DNA of 64,000 bases from Mayamaea pseudoterrestris (taxonomy: Eukaryota; Bacillariophyta; Bacillariophyceae; Sellaphorales; Sellaphoraceae), in contig BROI01000035.1 of NCBI GenBank assembly GCA_027923505.1, positions 124,001 through 188,000 on the forward strand, in the 5' to 3' direction. This document shows positions 29,888 to 41,094 of this stretch, piece by piece; within the stretch, counting starts at the first letter, position 1, and each line of letters begins with the position of its first letter. Both the position numbers and the translations under genes were made by a program. Under the pieces are notes generated by a model. That model was not told where the DNA came from and ran no database searches. It saw only the letters and a program-made list of their open reading frames with translations.

Positions 29888-30187
29888 TCTTATCGTGATG
29901 ATTGTAGCTAATGCGATGCAAAAGTATGGTGAATGATATTGGTTGATTGGTCGTCCATCAGTCGGCGACGGATGGAACGCGTCGGTCGATTCAAAACTTC
30001 AACTTGCTGGCATCACTCTGTGGCGTTCTGCGTCGAACGCTTCATTTAATGACGTCGTCAACTGTGAACGCCTAAGAGCAGCTGTCGATCCAAAGCGCGC
30101 CATCAGAAACTGATCATCGAACAGCCTAACATTGGAAGCAACCATACGACTGTCGTTACTACAACCTGCATAATATAGACTATCAGC
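29888..30187. promoter_or_regulatory. Divergent promoter region between two plastid-protein genes
   Basis: 300 bp between the Ycf49-fusion and dioxygenase starts, both of which have AFAP-type leaders. A TATA-like stretch (CATAATATAGAC) lies about 20 bp before the dioxygenase ATG. Confidence 0.5.
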
Positions 30188-31767
30188 ATGCATTTCACCC
30201 CAAAAATTGTGCTAACCGCTATCATGCTGCCAGGCGCAGCGGCTTTTGCGCCTTATTCGTCGTCGTCACGCCGTGCCTCTCCACTCTCTGCCACGACCGT
30301 CGAACCACCCACTCGGGAAGCACCAGGCGCTGGATACGTTCCAGCGTGGGAGGATCGACCCGGCAAGCCGCAAGACGAATTTTTAAAATCTGATTTGAGC
30401 CAGGAGGATCTGAGTGAAATGTGGGAATGTCCACTGACGCGATGGGACAGTGATGGGTGCGTAGCATAGCTTGATGCTTTGCCGTCGAAACGAAATTAAA
30501 TGATTTTTGCCGCGTAACCATCTGACTATCTTTTTCATATATAATTGCACACAGAATCAATGTTCGACAGGCGCAGCGAGAAGCTGCCAAAATGCCAAAG
30601 TGCCCAAAAGAGCTGCGAGCAACAAAGGCCGACAATTCACAGGGCATTGCCTACTTCACGAAGAACAGGAATCGCATACGACAAGACTTGTTAAAGCATG
30701 GAGCCGTTTGGTTACGAGGATTTGAGTTGATGCAGGATGTTTCTGGCTTTCGAAGCATGCACGAGGCGCTTGGATTGGAAGCGTGCTTGGATCCCCTACA
30801 TTCCTCTGGTCTGCGCAAGTTTGCATCGGAGCGTGACGCCTTGTACGAGGAAGTAAACAAGCCTTCGTTGCGACAGCATTACATTGGACTACACTGCGAG
30901 TCAACCACCAAGCGTACAGCTGCGTACGCTGCCTTTGTTTGCTTCCAAAAGGCAACCGAAGGGGGAGGTCGATTTCTCGTGGCGGATGGAGCGGCAATTT
31001 TAGCCGAAATGGATACCAAGGTACTAGAAAGGCTCTATGATCGCAAAATTCGCATTAGTGTGAGCAACTTGGATATTCCTCCGGCTTTGCCAGGCTTCGT
31101 CAAGGAAGGTATCAAAGGCTTGGTTGACGCAGCCGTTGCACCAAAGTTTGACATGGACTTGGAAATGGTTTATGAAGCCGATGGCAAGCCTGGTCGGTTG
31201 CAGGTATGTATATCAGCTGCCTTGAAATGTAAAATCTGATTCCTATTGTGATATGCGTTCGTCGCTTAACTCAATATCGTACTCAAACTCTTCAAATCCT
31301 TCCATTCCATCTTGCAGGCCATTGAGTTGGCCGAATCACCCATCAACCGTCACCCCGTCACTGGCTTGCCGGTTTGGTTCAACAATGCGCACAACCACGC
31401 CCGCAAGCTTCGCGACCGTCGTCCTTGCGGTGTCCCCGAGGTTGGCATGACGGAAGTCTTTTATGCCGACACTTTGGAGCCTCTTTCCTTGGAGGATTGT
31501 CAAGAGATCAAGCGAGCGAGTGAGAAGCACATTACTGCACTTAGTATGGAACCTGGCGATGTCCTTTTGGTGGACAATTACCGCGCATTGCATGGTCGCG
31601 ATGTATTCCAGGGCGATCGCTTTCATGCCGTGAGTTGGTTCACCTGGGACGACAAGCCCGAGTGGCGTGGCGATGAGCGACGAATTCTTGAAAAGAATGC
31701 CATGAACAAGGTCATTAATCAAATGATGGACTGGCTGCCAAAAGATTTTGAGTCGAATCAGAGTTAA
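30188..31767 (+). CDS. Plastid-targeted TauD/CAS-like Fe(II)/2-oxoglutarate dioxygenase
   Basis: Three exons: 30188-30456, 30555-31203 and 31318-31767; 455 residues; introns of 98 and 114 bp. The leader MHFTPKIVLTAIMLPGAAAFAP predicts plastid import. The catalytic domain fits the TauD/TfdA and clavaminate-synthase-like group: the first two iron ligands are in GLHCES (H203, E205), CFQKATEGGGRFLVADG follows as in CAS-like proteins, and the distal His is in YRALHGRDVF (H398), with FHAVSWF supplying a downstream region for the 2-oxoglutarate-binding Arg. The second intron ends just before AIELAESP. Members hydroxylate varied small molecules; the substrate is not readable. Its partner across a 300-bp divergent region is also plastid-targeted. 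Confidence 0.85.
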
Positions 31768-32209
31768 TAGAGGATCGCACAGTCTACTAGAGCTAAGCTG
31801 ACTAATCACACGCGTCGATTTCGTGAATGTTGTGTGGCTGCGATGAAATGAGATGTAAACATTTGAAGGCAATCAACTAATAATAGAGAAACTTTTGGTT
31901 TAACATGTAGATTTAAGCAGCTTAGCTATCTTGTACAACTATCGGTTTGTACAAGATAGCCTCCGCTTGATGGGCTTCCAATTCGAAAAAGGATCGACAA
32001 GTTGAAGTGTGACATTTCCGGGTGAGTCGGAGTGCGACACGCGCAACTGCGTGCGATCGCGCGTGATGGGATGTAACCGCACAGTTTCTCATCATCGCAA
32101 CTGCGGCTTTTCCGTTCCATCCGATCAAGACGAAATAGCATCAGTAACGAGGGAGGCTTGTGTGTATACGACAATATACAGTCGCTACCGAGCGCTAGAT
32201 TGACTCACG
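31768..32209. other. Intergenic region with perfect hairpin
   Basis: Separates the dioxygenase stop from the CYP97 start. Apart from the hairpin at 31925-31960 nothing else is supported. Confidence 0.6.
31925..31960. repeat. Perfect 14-bp inverted repeat with 8-base loop
   Basis: Left arm GCTATCTTGTACAA (31925-31938), loop CTATCGGT, right arm TTGTACAAGATAGC (31947-31960). All 14 pairs match. It could form an RNA or DNA hairpin about 160 bp after the dioxygenase stop. Confidence 0.9.
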
Positions 32210-34480
32210 ATGCGTATATCCGTCGGCTGTCTCGCGCTGCTTTTGCTTTCACAGCAAAGTAGCGGCTTTACAGTGCTGCCAATATCATCGGTTCGGAATC
32301 GTCACACGCTACAACGATATGTTGTCAAAGACATGGATCAAGACATTGAAGCAAGTGATACAATGTCTGTGTTGAGTAGCGATACAATGTCAAATTCTAG
32401 CTTTCAAGTGCACGATAATATCCCTCGCAATCTGCGCATTCGCGGCTATGGCATTCCGTCGCGCAAGGAGCGCATTCAGCCTCTTGAAACAACCACGTAT
32501 GAAGCCAAGCTTATTCAAACTTGGGACGTTGATCCATCGAGACAACGTGGGTTCGACTGGGAGATTGAGAAAGCCCGTCGCTTCTTCGCTGGCTTACGCA
32601 TGCGTGAGGATGGAACATGGGTCAAGCAGCCGTCGCTATTTGACTTTTTGGTCAGCAAGGGCAAGGTATCTACCAGCATATCTGCTAGTGATCATCCAAG
32701 ACCAGTTAATCTTATGGATGTTGGAAAGTTGGTCATGATTAACATGTTGACATCGATTGGATTTGGACCACAGCTTGGCATGGCAGCGGTTCCAACGGCT
32801 GTCATTCAAAAGTACGAAGGGTCCTTTTTCAGCTTTATCAAGGGCGCTCTTGGTGGAGATTTACAAACTCTAGCAGGAGGTCCGTTGTTCTTGTTATTAG
32901 CCAAGTACTTTGAAGATTATGGACCAATATTTTACCTTGCATTTGGACCAAAATCCTTCACCGTCATTTCGGATCCAGTCATGGCTCGCAAGATTTTACG
33001 CGAGTCGGGACCCGATCAATATTGCAAAGGCATGCTAGCAGAGATTTTGGAACCAATTATGGGCAAGGGACTTATTCCAGCCGACCCCCAAACATGGAAG
33101 GTTCGTCGAAGAGCGGTGGTGCCGGGTTTTCACAAAAAGTGGCTAAATCGCATGGTCAATTTGTTCTGCGATCGTGCCGAAATTTTGGTGGATGACTTGT
33201 CGCCCAAGGCATCATCTGCCACTGTCATCGACATGGAGGAACGTTTCTGCAGCGTGACGCTTGACATTATCGGCAAGGCCGTCTTTAACTATGACTTTGG
33301 GAGTGTTACGAAGGAATCGCCCATTGTCAAGGCTGTCTATCGGGTTCTGCGCGAAGCCGAGCACCGTTCGTCCAGTTTCATTCCGTATTGGAATTTGCCA
33401 TATGCGGATCAGTGGATGGGCAAGCAAGTCGAGTTTCGAGAAGACATGACAATGCTCGACAATATACTGGCGGATTTGATCAATCGAGCTGTCGATACGC
33501 GCAGCGAAGCCTCAATCGAAGATTTGGAAGAACGAGAGAATGAGGACGATCCTTCGCTTCTTCGCTTCTTGGTGGATATGAGAGGGGACGATGTTTCGTC
33601 CATTGCGCTTCGTGACGATTTGATGACCATGCTCATTGCTGGGCATGAAACGACAGCGGCAGTCCTGACATGGTCATTGTTTGAATTGTCGAGGGGCGAT
33701 GTAGGGTTGCTCCATGAGATTCAGTCGGAAGTTCGAACAGTGCTCAAAGGCAAAAAGCGACCAGACTATGACGATATCGTGGCAATGAAAAAATTGCGCT
33801 TCGCCTTGATTGAAGCTCTTCGATTGTATCCGGAGCCACCAGTGTTGATTCGACGGGCGCGGACGGAAGATAATTTGCCAGCAGGTAGCTCAGAGCTCAG
33901 CGGAGGAATCAAAGTGTTGCGCGGAACGGACATTTTCATTAGCACTTGGAATTTGCATCGATCACCAGATCTATGGGAGAATCCAGAGCAATTTGACCCG
34001 ACGCGATGGGAGCGGCCATTTAAAAATGTGAGCGTCAAAGGCTGGGAGGGCTACAATCCCGACAAAGTGACTGGTTTATATCCGAATGAGCAAGCAGCTG
34101 ACTTTGCATTCTTACCATTTGGAGGTGGCCAGCGGAAGTGCATTGGTGATCAATTTGCCATGCTCGAAGCTGCGGCGACAATGTCCATGCTTGTCAAGAA
34201 TTATGACTTCGACTTCGCCATTCCACCGGAAGAAGTTGGCATGAAGACTGGAGCGACAATCCACACGATGAACGGCCTCATGATGAGAGCAAGACGAGTT
34301 TCTGACGATACTCCAATTCCATCTAGCGAAAACTGGTGGGAGATGCAACATCTCAAGCGAGGGCTGAGTGCAAGTGGACGACCATTTGCTAGCGAGGAAG
34401 AAGTAATGCGCCAAGCGAACAAGGCATCCGACAAGGGACTGTCGGTAGACCCTTCTGGCTGCCCGATGCACGATCTGTGA
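32210..34480 (+). CDS. Cytochrome P450, CYP97-like carotenoid hydroxylase
   Basis: Single exon, 756 residues. The leader MRISVGCLALLLLSQQSSGFTVLP has a hydrophobic signal and a Phe junction, so plastid targeting is predicted. P450 hallmarks in order: WKVRRRAVVPGFH (C-helix), the oxygen-binding I-helix AGHETTAAVLTWSLFEL at about 477, EALRLYPEPPVLIRRA (ExxR), FDPTRWERP, and the haem loop FLPFGGGQRKCIGDQFA with the thiolate at Cys644. The combination is that of the CYP97 clan (plant LUT1/LUT5), which hydroxylates carotenoid rings for lutein or zeaxanthin. In diatoms LUT-like enzymes are candidates for fucoxanthin and xanthophyll-cycle precursors. The protein is longer than plant CYP97A/C because of N-terminal and C-terminal extensions. 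Confidence 0.9.
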   Translation: MRISVGCLALLLLSQQSSGFTVLPISSVRNRHTLQRYVVKDMDQDIEASDTMSVLSSDTMSNSSFQVHDNIPRNLRIRGYGIPSRKERIQPLETTTYEAKLIQTWDVDPSRQRGFDWEIEKARRFFAGLRMREDGTWVKQPSLFDFLVSKGKVSTSISASDHPRPVNLMDVGKLVMINMLTSIGFGPQLGMAAVPTAVIQKYEGSFFSFIKGALGGDLQTLAGGPLFLLLAKYFEDYGPIFYLAFGPKSFTVISDPVMARKILRESGPDQYCKGMLAEILEPIMGKGLIPADPQTWKVRRRAVVPGFHKKWLNRMVNLFCDRAEILVDDLSPKASSATVIDMEERFCSVTLDIIGKAVFNYDFGSVTKESPIVKAVYRVLREAEHRSSSFIPYWNLPYADQWMGKQVEFREDMTMLDNILADLINRAVDTRSEASIEDLEERENEDDPSLLRFLVDMRGDDVSSIALRDDLMTMLIAGHETTAAVLTWSLFELSRGDVGLLHEIQSEVRTVLKGKKRPDYDDIVAMKKLRFALIEALRLYPEPPVLIRRARTEDNLPAGSSELSGGIKVLRGTDIFISTWNLHRSPDLWENPEQFDPTRWERPFKNVSVKGWEGYNPDKVTGLYPNEQAADFAFLPFGGGQRKCIGDQFAMLEAAATMSMLVKNYDFDFAIPPEEVGMKTGATIHTMNGLMMRARRVSDDTPIPSSENWWEMQHLKRGLSASGRPFASEEEVMRQANKASDKGLSVDPSGCPMHDL

Positions 34481-34666
34481 TCAAATATCTTCATAAAACT
34501 TGTTTGCAGCCTCCTCCATCCATGTTTCGCGATTGCATCCAACCACTTTCCGCACACGCCTACCACTGTAACACTTGCAATGCGTATCTAATTCTATAAC
34601 AACTTATGTATACCAACGTTTAGTAAAGCATATATCAGCGAATATAGCGTGCTGTCTTATACACTG

Positions 34667-35359
34667 TTAATCTTTGCACATGAGACTTTCCCTCGTATCA
34701 ACACCAGTCTTTGGGTTGGTTCCTTTCGCGGTCGGATGATTGCACAGATACTTTTGCTGATCCGCTCGCAAGTATGTCTCGGACCAGTCAGAGTTTTCAA
34801 TGTCCTTGACACCTTCAAACAAGGTAGAGCCGGACACATACATTTCGCGAAGTACGGCGTTGTGCAGATTGGCGCGGTTAAACTGCGCCATTTCAACATT
34901 GGCCAAACTCATGTCCGCGTCTTGAAAGTTGCTTCCATCTAGTGTTGCATCAAAAAAGGATGCACCAACTAGGTTGCATCCGCTGAAATCGGCGTCTCGG
35001 ACAATTGATTGCTGAAAGGCAACACCTTTGAGATTCAAGCCTTGAAAGGACTCGCGATCGAGGTTGACTCCTCGCGTAATGGCAATCGTGCGTCCACTCT
35101 GTAGAGTTGAAGCTCCACCAGTCGTGATTTTGGCATTAGATCCAGTGCTGGCTCCTCCCAGATCTACAGCTCCTGCAGTGACAGGTATTGTCGATACTGC
35201 GAGTGACGCGAAAACAAAGGCGGAAACGGAGTTGCGATGGATCGTCTTCCAAAGCGTCTCATGTCTTCCCACAGCTTTTGACGGTTTCGTTACTCCAAAG
35301 CTTTCTGCCACATTCAATACGGCAAGAAAGACTAGCAAAAATGAAAATGAGAGCTTCAT
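34667..35359 (-). CDS. Pentapeptide-repeat thylakoid-lumen protein
   Basis: Single exon, 230 residues from ATG 35359. The presequence has two parts: signal peptide [20 protein letters not shown] before FGVTKP, then a second hydrophobic segment ([21 protein letters not shown]) ending in an AGA cleavage site, as in lumenal precursors. The mature region carries A(D/N)LXX-type pentapeptides ([46 protein letters not shown]), forming a short right-handed quadrilateral beta helix. The C-terminus has two Cys (YLCNHP and MCKD) that could pair. Similar lumenal proteins (TL17/TL20.3 type) are known in plants without a firm function. No obvious partner is adjacent. Confidence 0.85.
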   Translation of the reverse strand: MKLSFSFLLVFLAVLNVAESFGVTKPSKAVGRHETLWKTIHRNSVSAFVFASLAVSTIPVTAGAVDLGGASTGSNAKITTGGASTLQSGRTIAITRGVNLDRESFQGLNLKGVAFQQSIVRDADFSGCNLVGASFFDATLDGSNFQDADMSLANVEMAQFNRANLHNAVLREMYVSGSTLFEGVKDIENSDWSETYLRADQQKYLCNHPTAKGTNPKTGVDTRESLMCKD

Positions 35360-36084
35360 GATGACTGAATCAGCTCGGACGATGAGATGGAGGATGGAGA
35401 TGGATGATGGATTGCTTTGCGCAAAGAAAAATTGTCGCCCCACGTCACAATCCATAATCGCTACGACTCTAAGCTATTGCGTCTACTGGTAGAAGGCTAA
35501 CGTACTTGTACTGCAACGCAGTCTACAACATTATAATTCAGAGCGAAATACGAAAGTGTCCCTCCACATATCACAATGCTCCAGCGAACGACAACCTGAA
35601 GTGCACCTACTTCTGATACTACCTGAAGTGTTCGATAAATTTCGAGTGCGGTCACTACTAGAGGACGCCATCATGACGAACCTCCAACCCATTCTACTAA
35701 TGCAGCCCAAACCTCACCAATGGCACCCCTGGCAGCAGCCCAGGTCAGCACAGAGCAGATGGAAATAGGCTCGGACAGGTTTATATGTTTATATACGGCA
35801 CAGTCTCCATTTTCTGCAATTACAGGAAACTTGGGGACGGATCCCCCCGAAACTAGAACAGAGAGTCAAAGCCGAACAGTGGATAGTGCATACAATTTGA
35901 CTTGGCATCCGAGGGGCATGGGAAGCGCAGGAACGAACGACTACAAACACAACTGAACAGAGCTACAATCCAACAAATCACCAAAGAATTAACTGTCGGT
36001 CAATTGTAAGCAGTGACTTCTCCAGCAAGATGCAGCCTGAGCCATACTACAATTCCTTATTGGTTTATGATTTAAACATCAACG
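35360..36084. other. Intergenic region
   Basis: About 725 bp between the lumen protein start and the ABCC stop. Short open frames only; no gene, repeat or RNA is supported. Confidence 0.6.
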
Positions 36085-39000
36085 TTACTCGCCTCCGCCG
36101 CCTTCCGCATGACGAACAATGGCCGAAAAAACCGAGTTTTCATCGTCAAGTAGCTCCTGCGGCGGCGCAAACTCTGCGACCAGTCCGTCCTGCATGACAA
36201 GAATCTTGTCGCTGTCCAGGATCGTATTGATGCGATGGGCGATTGTCAAAACGGTGCGGCCTGGGAATGCTTCGCGAATGGTGCGCTGTATTTGGCGGTC
36301 GGTTTCATAATCGACGCTACTCGTGGCCTCGTCGAGTCTAAAATGGAGGAGAAACGCGTAAGAGCATGTCAGTCTCTCATCAAAGTATCGAAACATCGTC
36401 AACAAGCACGAGCAACGTACAGAAGGACGCGACATTGACGCAACAATGCTCGACCGAGGACAAGCATTTGACGGCTTCCAGCGCTCAGATTCTCGCCATA
36501 TTCAGCGACTGCCGCCGACAGCTGGCCTGGCATTTCTTCAACTGCCACCTTCATACCGCACTGCTCGAGAGCCCACCAAATCTCCTTGTCTGGATACTCA
36601 TCAAATGGATCTACGTTGCTTCTCACCGTACCCGAGAAAAGAACTGGATTCTGGGGAATGATGCATAGCTTGCTCCGCAGATCGCGAAGACCGATGCGCA
36701 TTGTATCAACACCGTCGATGGTTATGGGCGCCTGGTAATGGTCCATATCCTTCACTTCAAGGTACGGTTCAACAAGGCGCAGTAACGTCAAGAGCAGCGA
36801 CGACTGTGATACGGCCGCTACGATGTGAGTTCAGTGCACAATGCCAGTATTACACAATGCCAATTCTGCTTACGATATACTTGCCTTGCCTGAACCCGTT
36901 CTCCCAACGATTCCTATTCGTTCGCCAGCATCAATCGAAACGTTCAATCCCTTCAGCACAAGCGGTGTATCATCGCGATATTTCATGCGCAAGTTCGTAA
37001 AGGTCACATTGCCTGCATCTGGCCATCCGGACGGCATTTCTGCAGCCTTTCCTCCCGAGGCAGCGACAGCTAAAGCAGATGGCGCAGACGGAGGAAGGTC
37101 CTTGGTAGAGCTGACAAGAGCTTCCAATTCAATCGAAGTTCTTGGTGCTTCTTGCGGAATTTCCTCCGAATAGTACAGGACGCGTTCCACTCCATTCATT
37201 CCAGCTTCAAGCTGAGCAAAGGTTCTCACGCTGTAGAACAACGACCGAAATAAAGTAGGTAAGGTTATTGACGCAACACGACCGCAGCGAGCATTAAACC
37301 TTACCACCAGTTGAGCATGCCTGTGATTGAGATCGCAAACGAAATCGACAACCCAGCCAACGATGCAAATGCCTGATCGGAAGAGCGTCCAGACACGGAC
37401 GCAGAGATTACCACATTACATGCAAAAATGGCTGCGAGCCCTGCAATGGTGGCGCCAATGGCTTCAAGGCGCACCGACAACCACCGATCTGCCGTTTTGA
37501 TACAGTAGTATGCTCGAATGTTCTCATCAGACTTCTTGTCAAATTCATCGTGAAACCGTGTTGCTTGACCATAAGCACGAATTGTTGTAAGACCTCCCAA
37601 GGTTTCCGAGAAATGAGCGTAAACTGGTGAGCGAGACAGACTTTCCAATCGCTTCGTTTCGCGTGACACGTTGCGAAAGTAATTCAGAATTGTTATGTAG
37701 AAGAACCCAAGCGGCAACACCGCAATGCCAAACCACGGGGTCACGAACAAGATGCTGCCAATCGAAAGTATGACTGACAGGACCATCGAGAGGAAGAAAC
37801 TCAGATTATCCGATACTTCAATGTCGATGGAGTAGAAATCCTTCGAAAATCTTGACAAGATACGACCAACTGGAGTTGTGTCAAAAAAACTCTGCGGCGC
37901 TGCCATTATCGAGTATAGCAAAGATTCATGCAGCTTGGCCGAAGCGTTCACGCCAAATCGAACCAGCATGAATGTTCGCACGTAAGTACAACATCCTAGC
38001 CCAATTGCAATTGCAGCATATATACCGAGATAAAATCCAGGACCAAACCTCACATATCCTACGTCGCTTGTCCAAAAAGATACCCATGCAGTGCTGGAAA
38101 TTTGTATCAAAGAGCAGAGCAGAAAAGCCATTAAAACAAAAAAGAATTTGAGATAGCCTCCGCCACTCACAAGGTATTTCTTGTAAACTTGAAACTCGAC
38201 GGCTCCAATATTGCGTTCCTCCTTGCTAATCAAGTTCTTCTCTTCAACTTTCTCTGCCTTGACGGGGACATCCACCTTCGCTTCTAAAAGTTCTGCCGTC
38301 TTGTCTTTCTTTGTCGGGGTCATGCTTGATCCGCCTTCGCGGTGTCGGCTTGCCTTGTCGTCGTCAAGAATGCGCTTCATTTCGCTGTCATCGCGCTCAG
38401 TCAGCTCGAAAAAGCTTCCTTGCTCCAATACTCTACGATGGCCGAGAGCGACGATGCGATCACATTTTTGCAAAAATTGGATCTGATTTGTCACAAACAG
38501 CCGCGTCTTTCCTCCCATTAACCCGACGATGCACTCTTCAAATAAACGCTTGCCAACTTCGGGGTCTAAAGCGCTCAACGGATCGTCTGCGGCAACAAAA
38601 TGGCAGGTGAGTACATGCGAGGAACAGATGTCGTCACACGCAACATATGTTTACCGCAAGTATATACGCACCGAGTATGATAATGTCAGCGTCGCTGTAA
38701 GCTGCTCTGGCGACGCTCACGCGCTGACGCTGCCCTCCCGAAATATTAATTCCTCGCTCTCCAATTTCCGTCTGGTCGCCGTTTGACAGAAGTTCAATGT
38801 CATACGTAAGTTGACACGCCTTGATTATTCGTTCGTATTTCTCTTTGTCGTACGGCTTTCCAAAAAGAATATTGTCGCGCAGTGTCGCATTTAAAATCCA
38901 AGCAGTCTGCGCAACATAGGCGACACTTCCCTTCATGACAATCTCGCCTTCGGGCAAAATAGCCTCGTTCAACACGGCTGCGCACAGTGTGCTCTTGCCG

Positions 39001-40759
39001 GATGCGACACGTCCTACGACGGCGCAAAGCTCACCCGGTTTAACATGAAGGTTGACGTTGTTCAATATCGCCTTAGGATAACGTCTTGGAAGTCCATCCT
39101 CAACTTCAGTAGCGGTGTCCTTCGTACTCTTAATATCGGTGCTACTCGCGACGCTCGTAACGTCATCGTCAGAAAATTCGGCAATTGGCGTTGATGGATC
39201 GTTCCAGTAAATTGTGGCGTCCTTGACAATAATTTCACCTGCTTGGCCAGTTTCATTGTCGTGCGGAACGGCAGCGTCCTCGCGAATGTAGTGGCCACCT
39301 CCTGTATATTCTCCCTTCCCAACTTCCTTCATGTTGAGATAATTCTCTACACGAGCGGCACTTGTTCCAGCCTGTGCCAGGGCGGCAAATGCCACGGGGT
39401 AAAAGAGCAGGGGAAAGCGAAGCTGATCAAATGCGGCGAGAGCTGCAAAAAGAACAGAAGCATTGTTGGATGCTCCATCATATGCAAATGTGTAAACGAC
39501 GAAGCAGATCACAGCCACAATATTCGGCAAGGCCGTCATGTACGCCGTCGACTGCAAAGACAAAATTTGATCAGTAATGTGGAGAAGGCAAACTACTATT
39601 TTCTTCGCCGTTTGTGCGTAACACTTACAAATCCTCTCAGATAAGCAACACTCTTGAGCAACCCCAATTCCTTGTTTCGGCTCTTGTTAATTTCCTTTTC
39701 AAATGAATCCTCCCAGCAAAACATCTTGACTGACTGGATGCCTTGGATCGCTTCATTCGTCGTCTTGACTCTGGTATCCGTGAGTCTTGAGTACTGGTAG
39801 TTGAGCCCAAACAGTCGCTTCATGATAATTCCTTGCAATGGACCCGCCGCAGCCATGACAACCAACCCAACAAAACAAGGCCATCCTATCAGAGTATAGA
39901 GAATGACCATGTATCCACAAATCTGGAGTATTCCGTCCCATAGTACATGCACTTGCGGAATGAACATTTCAATCTTGGTGGCGTCCACCTGCATGAGATT
40001 GATCAATTCGCCAAGCGTCGTCGACTGCCTTTCCGCATTGGCAAGTCTCAAGGCCTTGTTATATACGGCGACGGACACAGCAACTCGACTCTGGTAGCCT
40101 GCGCGATAGGTGCGGTTAAAGTAAGCATTCTCGGTCATGGCCTTGGCAAACATGCAGGCAAAGAGAATGCACGACAACCAATAACCTCTGTAGCGATCTC
40201 CCCCTGACGAATTTAGAGAAATGGCTCCGCTCTGCGTGTCTTCAATAAATGCTAGAATCTGCTGCAGCAAAATAGGATAAGAGAATTGCAAGCATGTATT
40301 GATAAGCTTGATCAAGCCAGCCAAAAGAAAGGGCCTTCCCACCACCGCAGCAAGTGCCTTGCGCATGTGCTTGGTGTCTTGACCCTTCTTCTTCTCCTTT
40401 CCAGCATTATTAGCATCAGCAGTAAGGCTCTCCTTTTGGTTTTCTTCCTTTTGCAAGTCTGCCGCCCAAGATTCTTCAAAGACGGTGCCGACACGAGAGG
40501 CCAAATCCTGCGGAGGAAGCGGCAGCAAATCGTCATGCTCGAGTGCTTGCCCCTTCTTGCTCAGATAGTAGGCTCGCTGAAACAACGGACGCGCCCAAAA
40601 GAACAAAAGTCGAGACGGCAAGTAGGCATCGTCCTCTGGAATCGTTCCCTGCTTGTAGCGATGCTTGGGCCAAGTAGACTTGTCGCTCTCAACGACTTCA
40701 TCCTTGGTTTTCGGAGCAGTTGCTGCTGCAGCAGCTTCCTCCTGCTTCGATGACGACAT
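36085..40759 (-). CDS. ABCC/MRP-type full ABC transporter
   Basis: Six exons in transcript order: 40759-39629, 39551-38672, 38586-37305, 37230-36885, 36803-36421 and 36337-36085; 1424 residues. Introns are 74-85 bp. The order is TMD1-NBD1-TMD2-NBD2. NBD1 has Walker A GRVASGKST, signature INISGGQRQRVSVARA and Walker B IIILDDPLSALD, which is completed across intron 2; the catalytic Glu is Asp and the H-loop reads VTNQ, so NBD1 is the degenerate site usual in ABCC. NBD2 has GRTGSGKSS, signature LSAGSRQ (Gln to Ser), Walker B VLLLDEATSSVD completed across intron 5, and H-loop TIAHR. The short N-terminus lacks a TMD0. Intron 4 has a GC donor and splits the NBD2 Walker A. ABCC pumps export glutathione conjugates and organic anions, often at the vacuole or plasma membrane; the substrate here is unknown. 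Confidence 0.92.
36804..36884 (-). other. GC-AG intron inside the NBD2 Walker A codons
   Basis: 81 bp. The donor is AAG|GCAAGT and the acceptor TATCACAG|TCG. Only this join restores the NBD2 P-loop GRTGSGKSSLLL. The nearest GT donor, 4 bp downstream, would put extra residues into the P-loop right after the Lys. Confidence 0.8.
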
Positions 40760-41094
40760 TGTATATTTCTTGGTGAAACTTTCGTAGTTTCCAGTTACTT
40801 GTTAAACACTCTGCTAGCTTGATGGATGGCAATGGATGTAATAAGACGGCACTCTGTATGCCGAGCAAAAAGTGACGAGGTCATCACGAGATTTTGCTGG
40901 CGCACGAGGAACGCGAACACAATCGAAGATCGATGAGGTTCGCAAGTAACTCGAACCCTAAATAAGAATTACGTAGACTTTAGCTATGGTCCGCCAACAT
41001 GCATATAATTTTGAAGCTTATTTACAGTAGAATACAGGATATATTTATAACTACGCTGCCTTACTTTTCTCAATAGGAAGGCGCCAATAAGAGT
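40760..41094. other. Intergenic region
   Basis: Promoter side of the ABCC gene and 3' flank of the next minus-strand gene. No further element was identified. Confidence 0.55.

Noticed and set aside
40940-40970. tRNA-like T-arm on the minus strand (GGGTTCGAGTT)
   Set aside because: The B-box ends wrongly and no matching D-arm, anticodon stem or acceptor stem can be drawn.
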